Source of the DNA: Mangifera indica
Taxonomy: Eukaryota > Streptophyta > Magnoliopsida > Sapindales > Anacardiaceae
Reading direction: 5' to 3'
DNA length: 64,000 nucleotides
Assembly (NCBI RefSeq): GCF_011075055.1
Contig: NC_058146.1
Location: 930,001-994,000, forward strand
Shown: positions 25,932 through 35,302 of the stretch, one piece after another
Layout: each line of letters opens with the position of its first letter
How positions within the stretch are numbered: the first letter of the stretch is position 1
Program-made: the position numbers and the translations under genes
The notes under the pieces: generated by a model
What the model saw: the letters and a program-made list of their open reading frames with translations, nothing else
Databases searched by the model: none
Told to the model about the DNA's origin: nothing

Positions 25932-26811
25932 TAAAATTTTTATTTATTTTGGCAACAGGGATTTGTATCAGATTGGAAGAGGTGTAACAAGAGTTTATCA
26001 TACACCAAGGATGTCCAAAGTGTGATTGATATTCATCGATATCTCAGTACAAAAAGATTACAAGTTCTAGTTGACGGGTAAAAATTGCTTAATAATTATT
26101 TAACTGAATATATATATACTTAAGCTACTAACCATACATTTTGTGATGCCACAATTGTTAAAAAAAAAAATGTGCCTTATATTTGAAAAATTACTTATTA
26201 AAGATCCCGACAGTTAGGATCTTGTGGGCCGGCTTTATAAAAAACAAAAAGGAATTGAGGTTTTGTGGACGTAGGCATATTGCCAAACCCCGTAAATTTG
26301 TGTACTTGTGTCATTGTTTTCTTGTTTTGATTTCTCTTTGCTTACTGTGCAATTTCAATTCAATTTCTTGCATCACAACAACGACAGTGGAGACCGAGAC
26401 ATGGTTGTTCCGTTCGTTGCCACGGTGAAGTGGATAAAGATGCTGAACTTGACTGTTGTAAACGACTGGCGGCCATGGTTTGTTGATGGGCAAGTCGCTG
26501 GGTGAGCTGAGCACTCTAGCTCCATTAATTTTGAAAAGTTAAGCTTCTTCTTAAATATGGTGCTTAATTTGTTCAAATATACTTGCAGATTTACTGTGAA
26601 GTATTCAGAACATGGATATCGGTTGACTTACGCAACTGTAAAGGCAAGTAAACAATTTGAAAACAGAATTTTGACATCCTTTTTCTTCATAATCTAAGAA
26701 AAATTTTCTCAAAATTGTGTTATATAGGGCGGGGGGCATACGGCTCCAGCGTACCGTCGAAGAGAATGTTACGAAAAGTTTGACAGGTGGATCCATTGGT
26801 ATCCCTTATAG
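21433..26811 (+). CDS. SCPL: SCPL-A: serine carboxypeptidase-like protein (acyltransferase clade), intact
   Basis: Fourteen exons: 21433-21599, 21709-21845, 23189-23265, 23513-23635, 23863-23965, 24066-24103, 24190-24291, 24924-25010, 25107-25262, 25734-25805, 25959-26077, 26388-26501, 26589-26643 and 26728-26811. They total 1434 nt, or 477 aa, with no interruption. An N-terminal hydrophobic segment ([15 protein letters not shown]) is a likely signal peptide; translation could start at Met1 or at Met22. Family motifs are [22 protein letters not shown] (oxyanion region), [20 protein letters not shown] with nucleophile Ser187, [12 protein letters not shown] and GGGHTAP with His454. The acid loop reads GGDRDMVVP instead of the usual SGDHDMVVP; the second Asp (398) is presumed catalytic. 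Intron 13 has a GC donor (AAG|gcaagt). AATAAA at 26838-26843 is a likely polyadenylation signal. Enzymes of this clade transfer acyl groups from 1-O-glucose esters or hydrolyse peptides; the substrate is unknown. Confidence 0.93.
25871..25928. repeat. (AT)29 microsatellite in SCPL-A intron 10
   Basis: A perfect AT dinucleotide run of 58 bp. The homologous place in SCPL-B (about 40030-40050) has only a short interrupted AT tract, so the expansion post-dates the duplication or contracted in unit 2. Confidence 0.95.
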
Positions 26812-27047
26812 CTCCTGTGATTATTAAAATGGAGCTGAATAAACAGGCAATGGAAGGTGCTTGAAATTCAAGAGAGGAGAATGATTTAATTTTATTTATG
26901 TTGTTAGCCGTTTTGGTTTCTCTTGGACTGCATGTGTTGATGTACTTTGATGGATTTATGAGTTTTGATTAAAAAGCTTGAATAACTAGAGCTGAACTAG
27001 AATCATATAAAAAATGTTTGAATTAAATATGACCTGTTTTTTGAATC

Positions 27048-27770
27048 GTTTATCTATTAACTATTGAAAATCTAAATATTTACTTGTTTGTTAAATTTTA
27101 CTGTTATTGTCAGAAGTAAAATTGTCATTTATTAAAATATTTAAAAATACTAAAAATTTATCATATTTTCACTCCTTGGTTTAAAAACTAATAAATTTTT
27201 CGCACCCAAAGTTTAAAAAACTTATAACTCTCCCTTAGGGTTTTTCCAACACGCTGTCTGTGGTTGGAGATGATAGTGACATTAGCGTTCTCTCTCCCTC
27301 TCAGCTTCTCTGTCAATCTCGTTCTGTTCTCAACCAACGAAAGTTAGAGACGAAGGCGTTTTTTCGTCTCTTGATGAAGACGAATTGCATTTTCGTCTAG
27401 AGATGAAGAATGGTCTTTGTCGACAAGTTTCCTCGATCGGTGATGGCTGAAAATAGAGTAAGACTAAAAGAGAAGCCAAAAGGGAGGGAGAACGCCGTCA
27501 TCGCCATCTCCAACAATCGACAGTGGTGGCTGGAAAAACCCTAGGGGGAAATATCAATTTTTCAAACCTTAGGTGGGAGAAAGATTTTTAAATTTAGAGG
27601 GGTAAATATGATAAATTTTTAATTTTTTTTAAATATTTTAATAAATAACAATCTTACCCTTAACGATAATAATGAAGTTTAATAGATAAATAAATATTTA
27701 GATTTTCAATAATTAGCAAATGAAAAGTTGAGTTTACATCAAACTTTCGATGAGAAATAGTCATTTGGCT
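27048..27770. mobile_element. Long-inverted-repeat element, unit 1 copy, left end deleted
   Basis: Counterpart of the complete element at 41315-42094. The right terminus (GAGAAATAGTCATTTGGC, about 27752-27769) is present. The left terminus and about 165 bp of flank are missing where SCPL-A 3' sequence joins directly to the element interior at about 27045. The interior is palindromic at long range: TTTTTCCAACACGCTGTC near 27242 pairs with GACAGTGGTGGCTGGAAAAA near 27519. No transposase frame was seen, so the element is non-autonomous. Confidence 0.75.
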
Positions 27771-27784
27771 AAAAAAGGGACAAC

Positions 27785-28293
27785 AACAAAACATTGGATT
27801 ATGCATGCCCTTGACCTTACCTAATGTACCTTAGGATGATGTTTCCATAGATTTTGTGTTGGGTGGCCAAGAACTCAAAAGGGATATGACTCGGTGTTTG
27901 TTATGGTGGATAGATTCTTCAATATGTTTCACTTTATTCCTTGTAGGAAGACGACTGATGCTCATCATGTAGCCAAGTTATTTTTCAAGGAGGTTGTTCA
28001 TTTACATGGAATTCCATTATCAATTGTTTTAGATAAAGATAACAAGTTTTTTGTAGCATTTTGGTTTACTTTGTGGAAGAGATTTAAGACTAAATTGAAA
28101 TTTAATAATATCACACATTTGTAAACTGATGGACAAATAGAGGTGGTTAACCGTTTCTTGGAAAATTTAATTCAATGTATTTGTGGGATGAAGAAAGGCC
28201 AATGGGACTTTGCCCTAGCATAAGCTGAATTTGCTTACAACAATTCAATAAATAGATCAACGGGTAAGAGTCCTTTTATTATAGTTTATATAA
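27785..28293 (+). mobile_element. Ty3/gypsy-type integrase fragment, degenerate
   Basis: Translates as the catalytic core of a retrotransposon integrase: [10 protein letters not shown], then [48 protein letters not shown], then after a stop [16 protein letters not shown] and FAYNNSINRSTGKSPF. The DDE-type residues are recognisable as DF, LDKDNKF and the Glu of the TDGQ.E motif. Stops at about 27832, 28122 and 28222 and a frameshift near 27870 disable it. Only about 0.5 kb remains, with no LTR, gag or reverse transcriptase nearby. It lies precisely between duplication unit 1 and unit 2. Confidence 0.88.
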
Positions 28294-29877
28294 AGTTTGA
28301 AGGTGAGAATTGATGAAACATGGGCAAAATTTTCTAGTGTGAAGGTGGAGATCCATAGCCTAAAGGCTAAGAAACTTATTGACAAAACACTTAGGGTTGT
28401 TGATCATTTTAAAAAATGTAGCATTGTATAATCAACGACTATAATGATTTTAAAATTACTCAACCTTGCTCATTCAATTCCCACACCCCTTTGGAATTTG
28501 TGTAAGAGAATACAACTATACAAGTGAGAGTAGATTCAAATTGAACTAGATCAAACTTAAATTCATGTTTGGTTTGCATAAGTAATTTCAGCTAATCGAG
28601 CTCAAGATTGATATCAATGATTTTTTTTGGTGAAATTCTTTTATCTTCTCAAACGACTCTGTTACTATTCAACTTCTCCGGTATTATTATTCGTCAAATT
28701 GAGCTAGTTATTATAGATTTAACTCAAGCTCAAATTAATCCTTGTTCAGGGTTGGCCCGAATCCACTCTGCCGTGAAATGAGTAGTTTACGTTGCTATGG
28801 CCTCTCATGTTTGGAATTAAGATGGGCCTTCCAATCTTCTCATGTGGCCCAATTATAAATATATATAGTTAGCATTTGCCGTTCCAGGTTCGAAACTTTC
28901 ATCTGGTTTGCCGAGCTCCTCAGTCGCATCGACAGCGGTGACTAGAACCAGAACATAAATCCATCTCTCTGGTATAATTTCTACCTTTTTCTTTGCGCTT
29001 TTCGCAGACGTCTGATCCTTTTGTTTTTTTGTGTTTTATAAAATGGGGATCGAGTTGAGTTCTTTTGTCACATATTTTTTTTTGTGGGCTGTGGCTTTGA
29101 TCACGCGGGTGATGGATAAAGTTGAATTAAATGTTTTTTTTGACTGATTTTGCTTTTTCTCTATTTAATTTATTATTATGTTTGAACCTTGAAACCGTTT
29201 TGCAACTATCCAAGGCATTCTTCCGTGTATCGGAGTAGCCTGTCCATTTTTTGTCCAAGTTAGATTAAGTTCAAGTATATATATGCTATAGAATCATGTG
29301 TTTATGTTTTGAAACATGTGATATGAGTTATGTGTGCCCATTTCTAAACTATATGTTATAGGTCAATGTAAGGTAAGTAGTGAATTTCAGGTTTTGAAGG
29401 ATGGAATTTATGTTGGAAACTTTGGATTAATGATCTTGTTGAGAGGCTTTGAGTTGAGCTTGTGGGATAATCTCACAAGCGTCCTCTGTTATAGGTGATA
29501 GAGTACCAAATGTACCATAGGTTTTACTTGAATATCCATTCCCTTGTTTGGTTGCTGCGACAACTAACTATCATTTTACGTATGTTTGATTGTTATATTT
29601 CCTATGATAAATGTCCAATGTTATAAAAAACTGAATTCTTTGGACATTATTTATTCTTATTCTTAGACTTGTTGTTTTATAAATCTTCTTCTAAGAGAGG
29701 AAATTGTATTATTACGGTGGTTGTTGATTGCTGGATTTGGTACTTCTGTTTGTCTAGGGAAAATTCAGTGCAATCAAAGTGCTTTCAACTTTAGGTCTAT
29801 ATGCTGATTTAGCTGTTGAGATGTGATACTGTGAATTCTTCCCTGGCTTCAATGTCCTTTCTCACTGTGCAGGAACC

Positions 29878-30309
29878 ATGGCTAGCGGACAAGAACCAGT
29901 AAATGAGCAAATAGTTGCAAATATGTATGCCTCCATGAGAAGTGAACTCAATCAAATTTACTCAAAAATTACTGAGCTAGAGATGGAAGCAAGTGAGCAC
30001 TCATTGGTCATTAATGCTATCCAGCCACTTGACCCATCAAGACGGTGCTATAGGATGATTGGAGGTGTGTTGGTTGAGAGAACAATCAAAGAGGTCCTTC
30101 CTGCTGTCCAGCGCAATAAAGAGGGTATAGAGGAGGTAATTACTAGGCTTAATGAGGCTTCGGAAAAGAAGAAGAAAGAAATTGCTGAATTTGAAGCTAA
30201 ATACAAAATTAGGATACGGAAATCTGATGATGAAGTAAAGGATGAGGGTATCCAGAAGGAAGGTTCTGCTCAAGGAGTCCTTGTTGGCCCTGCAAGTTCA
30301 AATGAATGA
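29878..30309 (+). CDS. PFD2: Prefoldin subunit 2
   Basis: Encodes a 143-aa beta-class prefoldin subunit. Prefoldin is a hexameric cytosolic (and nuclear) chaperone that delivers nascent actin and tubulin to the CCT chaperonin. The protein starts MASGQEPVNEQIVANMYASM. The first coiled-coil helix covers about residues 10-45, the central hairpin is LDPSRRCYRMIGGVLVERTI, and the second helix (KKKKEIAEFEAKYKIRIRK) follows, ending with a short tail GSAQGVLVGPASSNE. Length is as expected for plant PFD2. The coding part is one exon. A leader exon (about 28900-28971) is separated by a 901-bp GT-AG intron, with the acceptor 5 bp before the ATG (TGTGCAG|GAACC). The ATG choice is supported by the conserved N-terminus. 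The unit 1 copy is a pseudogene, so this is probably the only functional copy at the locus. Confidence 0.95.
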   Translation: MASGQEPVNEQIVANMYASMRSELNQIYSKITELEMEASEHSLVINAIQPLDPSRRCYRMIGGVLVERTIKEVLPAVQRNKEGIEEVITRLNEASEKKKKEIAEFEAKYKIRIRKSDDEVKDEGIQKEGSAQGVLVGPASSNE

Positions 30310-31812
30310 AAGGTGCTTTTCTTTTTTATTCTGCCTTGATTTTCTTGAACTTGCTAGCTAATTCTTTCTTGCATATCTTTACATTTTATTTACGTAATGT
30401 TAGTCGTATTTACATAATGTTAGTCGATTTTGATTCTGGATGAAGAGGGTATCTACGTTCTTCAGTACGCTAGTCTAGTTTTCTAAGAACAACTGTTAAG
30501 TAACAGCTCTAGCATAAATGTTGGGCTTGTCCAGGGTGTGTCTTTGTTAGGCCTCTGTCAACAGATCATTTGCTCTTAGTTGCAAACTCTGAAGAACTAG
30601 AACACAATGCTTATCTTTGGTAGTGTTTTGATTTTTCGTGCAAATATCTCTCTGAGATTATTGTTATGAATGCAACTGTTTCTTTCTCAGAAAACTTAAG
30701 ATTTTTGAGGTCGTTTGTTCTGGCTACTATCATCCTTCCCACGTTTGTATTCAGCAACTCCTAGATTTCTTTCTTTTAAAGGTCCTACTTAAGCCTGGCC
30801 TCATCAATTTTCTGAGAAATTTAATTAAGTTTACTAACTTAGGAGAGTTGATAGTTTAGTTCACATATATGCTAATATTACCACAACTATTTGCTTATGT
30901 CTTCTTGAAATGAGTTCATTAATACATGTTATGTTAGGGCTGCAAATCGTGCAGGTTGGACTTGATTATTGTTGAGCTAAGCTCGAGTTCAAGCAGTTTG
31001 AGTTCAATTCAAGTGTCGAGCTTGAGCTCGTTATTGCTTGATTTGGTGAAGTCGTGAGCCCATGGCTTCGTTTGAGTATAATATTAATAAACACTTAAAA
31101 GTTTAAAATTTTACACTCACATTCTCAAAATGTTATTCCTTTGTATTTAATATGAATGAGTAATTGATAAATATAAATGTTATGAGATTTAACCGAGCTC
31201 GAGTCTCTAAGTTTTGAGTTTGTCGAGTTCAAGCTTGACATATACCTAGTCGAGCTAAGTTCGAGACTAGCACTACTTGACTTGACTTGATTGCAGTCTA
31301 ATATATGTCGTGCTATTCTTTATAGAAATCTTATGAATATTTTTATAAAGAAAATTTTTCTTAGCTAAGGGATTAATATTCATTACTTTTTTTATGTGGT
31401 CAACTAAAGAATTAAGAAAAATACACATTAAATCTATATTACAATTTCATACTTCCATAATCAGAATGAAATGAAAAGGTGAGAAATATACAATAGAAAG
31501 GGTAAGAACATATAAAGGTATCAAACTATCACATTTATTCAATAAAGTAATCGAACTTTGTTTTTTATTCTATTGAAATGATCGAACTTTCAAAATTTTC
31601 TATTGAAGAGACTAAACTTCCATTGTTTCATATTGAAGATACTAAGGTAATTATCTTACTTTCAAAGCAAAACATACAATCTTTATTGTGTTTGTTCAAT
31701 ACCTTAAATAGCAAACATTGAAAGTTTGGTCGGAAAAATTGAAAATTCGATTTCTCTAATAGGAAAATCTTAGAGTTCAATTCTTTTGGTATAAAAAGAC
31801 AAAGTTCAATCC
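30310..31812. other. Intergenic DNA, unit 2
   Basis: Prefoldin 3' flank, a GAGCTCGAG-word repeat at about 30950-31290 (shorter than its unit 1 partner), and the 3' flank of the 147-aa gene. No supported gene. Confidence 0.45.
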
Positions 31813-32256
31813 CTAATGGTGAATGAAGTTCTTCCTGTTGACAGCATAACTTCTACTTCTTGGATACAACACTTCTCCCTTTGAACCATCTTCCTCAAAT
31901 GTGCATGGCTCTTCCTCTTCAATTCTCCCCATCTTCCCTGCTCCAACAGTGTAACTCCTCCTCATCCCGCCACTCTGGTTCAGCTTCATCTTACTTTCCA
32001 TGTTCTTCCTTGATGCTGTGCGTAAAAGCTCCCTGATTTCTTCATCATCAATCGGCTTAGAAGAGTTGACACTGAAATTCTTAGACAAGTGCACAACTTG
32101 AGCTGCAGGGCAGACCACCACGCCATCGTAATTTCCTATCCTGCCATTGAAATCCTGCATGCCCTTTATGTAAAAATCTCTAGCCCTTGAAAGAAATCTA
32201 ATGGGTGCTGAGATTATTAGCATGAACTTGCTTTGCTTATTTGCTCTGCTTCTCAT
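31813..32256 (-). CDS. Uncharacterised 147-aa plant protein, unit 2 copy
   Basis: Intact 147-codon single-exon duplicate of the gene at 18350-18793. It differs by scattered substitutions, for example RFLSRARDF versus RFLARARDF, GRIGNYDGVV versus GGIGKYDGAV, DEEIRELL versus DEEFRELL, and NRKNFIHH versus NRRNFVHH. There are no stops or indels. Both copies keep the basic RTASRKNM stretch and the acidic EEEEPCTFEEDG stretch. Function is unknown. The presence of two open copies makes this the only gene of the duplicated unit that survived in duplicate. Confidence 0.7.
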   Translation of the reverse strand: MRSRANKQSKFMLIISAPIRFLSRARDFYIKGMQDFNGRIGNYDGVVVCPAAQVVHLSKNFSVNSSKPIDDEEIRELLRTASRKNMESKMKLNQSGGMRRSYTVGAGKMGRIEEEEPCTFEEDGSKGEVLYPRSRSYAVNRKNFIHH

Positions 32257-35200
32257 TCTCGCAGCTTGTTAATGGTGAAGAAATTATGAATAGAATAGGA
32301 TTTGTTTCTTGGAAGTAGGTTAAATATAGTTTGAATAGAAGGGCAAGCAGTGTAGACTTGTTCAAATGGGAGAAAAGAGTATTGAAAACTTGAAATACAA
32401 TACAAAATTAAATGAATAGGAAAAGAGTTAGCAGGCCAAAGTTGAAAAATAATGTGGAGGAGAAAAAGCTTGTTGAATTATGTAACCATTAGATGTCAAA
32501 TTTCCTTTTTGAATTGGGCATTGACTTTGTTGTCAAATTTTGATTAATGACTCTAGGTTGATAATCAGATGGTCAAAAATAGCGGTGGGTTCGATCCAAA
32601 TGGAGCCTACCATTAGCTTGAGCTCGACTAAGATCCATAATACCACCTTGAGCTTGAGTTCATTTGAACAGACGTATAGTACTATCGAAAGGTTTGTAAT
32701 TGACGGTTTTTTGTCAATTTTTTATTAATATATCTGGGTTGATAATCTTATGATAAAAGTAGGGATAACTCAAGCTTGATCTCGATCTCATTTGAATAAT
32801 AATAATAATCTCTGGCCATTTTATTCTGTTTACTTAGGGCATCAGCTTAGAATTATTTGACAAGTGATGTACTGATAAAAAAATTCCAATATTATCCCTA
32901 AAAATAAGAAAGGAAAAAAGATGCTTTTCCAGATTTTCTTATTTCTGGATGAAGTTCATTGATCTGCTTACAATTCTTATATAAATATGCTTCCGAAGTC
33001 TATGATCGGGAATAAAATGAAATGTTTAGCCAAAATACTCTTACATTTGTTTGATACTTTTAGTTGTGCCCGAAAGAGAATCAGTGTGTTAAAGAATTTT
33101 AACACACTTTGAATATATATTTGTTTTGATGTTATACACTTTCGCAAATGAACGATGTTGACATTGTTTTGATTCGTACGTAGCAAATTACTTATATTGT
33201 AAGGTGTTGATCCCTTAGATCTTCATTTAATCTCATAGTTTTACCTTTAAAATACTTAAAAGACACATGAGATTATATTGACCTAAAATTTTTTACTCAT
33301 GTTTGATGTGACACTTTTAAGATTAACATAGTCCTCTCAATTTGGGGAGAGCACTTTAGGGTGCTACTATTGATGAACACTTGAGGGTGTCTCCACAAAT
33401 GACAACGCAAGTCTTCACTATTCAAAGTTCGAACTAGGGTTGCTTGCAACCTTATGGATGATTGCTCTAATGAAGTTAGGTTATAGTGGAGTGGTACGTT
33501 GCCCCCTTTGGCATAGGTCTCTCATTTGGCTAGAAGTTTTAGAATCAATTATTCCAAGTTGAAGAAGATATGTTGTATGCTACTAAGGTTGCAAAGGAAC
33601 GGAGTTGCTTGTGAACAGTTTGCACTTTGACTCTTCTCAAATTGAGTTCAAAAGCTTGATGTTGGTTGGATTGATTTAAATAAAATATCAATAAACCCTT
33701 AAAAATATCAAATTTTACATTTACATTTTTAAAATTTTATTTTTTTAGGTTTGAATATGTACGGTAATTGATAAATATATAAATTATGAAAGTTTAAATA
33801 TATATATATTTTTAAAATGAGTTGAAATATATTTTTCGAGATGAGCTTGAATCAAGATCTCACTTACTTTGATACTCTCATATTAGATATTTCTCGCTCG
33901 AGCTATCCTTTGAGGTTTGCATTTGATATTAAGATACAAAAAGCTCCAAGCTATTTTCAAATGTCCATTTATTAGGCTCAATTTGATAGTTCAGGAAGTT
34001 GGGGGACCGATTAAAAAACAGGGAGAATTGGAGAAGGCCACAAATATTGTCAGACGTGGACAGCCTGGTCCCTATACCCAATAATCCTCTACCATTCAAA
34101 CCTACCATTACACGTGAAAAATCATTTTCACAACATCATCCTTTTATAAGTTCATTGATTCATAGTAGTGCTAAGTTTTTGTTTTTGTCATTCATTAAAA
34201 GACCCAAAACTTAAAAGAAATTTTTAAAGTGATTCGACTTACCGTATGAAGTATTTATAGGTTAAGAGGAAGGGATAGTTGTATAATTATATAAAAAAAC
34301 ATACCAAGTTTAATATATTTAATCTAGGAGATGACAATACATGTTAAAGGAAAACCATTAAAATTTACTACTTTTGAAATAAGTATTTTTACCCACATTT
34401 TAGATTGACCTACAGGAATATAACAAGTCTAATTACTTCACCATGCTCAAATGGTTAATCTTTTTTTTTTTTTTTTGATACATTTGATTCTCGAGCATTT
34501 TCTAAAAAAGAGTTTAAACTTGCAAGATTAACAATATAATCCTCAATGTGACTATGAAGATGTTAATTGTTTTTTCTTCTAAAAATGGAATCAATTGAAA
34601 ATTAGACTAAGGACGTCAGTGTGTCTAGGAAACTTTGTCCTACTTTTGCAATTATGCTTACACAAAAAATTAAAAAAAAAATTAAACCATAAAAAAATTA
34701 AAAATTAAATCAAATAAGCAAAATTAATAAAAATTAATCAAGATTTCAAACTGGTAGCTTTAGGTAACTATCACGTGACTTCAATTGCATCTAACATTTT
34801 CTGTCCCACCGTTGACTAGCGGCAGGCACGTGCCTACATTTACCCGTTACCAGAAAAATTGCATCTTCATTTACAATTCACAAACTTGATTGGTCAAGTT
34901 TAAGGGTAATTTGAATTCATAATACTTGATGTACAATATTGTTGATAGGATAATTTTTGTTATTGGTGGGATAAACAGTATTGTAGAAGAAGTAAATAGT
35001 ATTGTTAAATATTATTATTTTATCTGTTTAGGTATTCTGTACATGATAAATATATGATTAAATGACTGTGTGGTCCCTATTTTTTAATAAAATAACTTTA
35101 TATGTGTACAATTACCGTGGCCGTAAAGTTACTTTTTCACCCCAAATTTAATTTTACTGCCATAAAAGTTTCAACACTCAGATGATCTTTTATCTTCCTC

Positions 35201-35302
35201 ATGCTACCTAAATTTCAAGAACCGTATTTTATATAAGAAACAAGAGCCAGTCTTTTCTCATACAGCAACTTCTTTGCCTGCACAGAAACGCCACCTGCCA
35301 AT
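32257..35302. other. Intergenic DNA upstream of SCPL-B
   Basis: Collinear with 18794-21432, plus unit 2-specific segments. About 33190-33350 carries CACATGAGATTATATTGACC and CCTCTCAATTTGGGGAGAGC, typical of a small insertion. About 34320-34870 is A-rich with no coding frame. No gene is supported. Confidence 0.45.

Larger units (their letters stand above)
14757..27770. repeat. Tandem segmental duplication, unit 1
   Basis: Collinear with 28294-42094. Recognisable matched points are 14760/28302 (GTTGATGAAACATGG), the prefoldin start 16347/29878, the 147-aa gene 18350/31813, the SCPL start 21433/35303 and the SCPL stop 26811/40959. Introns and intergenic DNA match as well as exons, so this is a genomic duplication in direct orientation. 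Unit 1 is about 0.8 kb shorter than unit 2. It lacks segments matching about 33190-33350, 34320-34870 and 35812-36170, and part of the inverted-repeat element at the right end. Confidence 0.93.

Noticed and set aside
26183..26576. Several overlapping open frames on both strands around SCPL-A exon 12 (and the same at 40339-40724)
   Set aside because: They are shadows of exons 12 and 13 and their introns; the true frame is fixed by the flanking splice sites and the GDRDMVVP motif.
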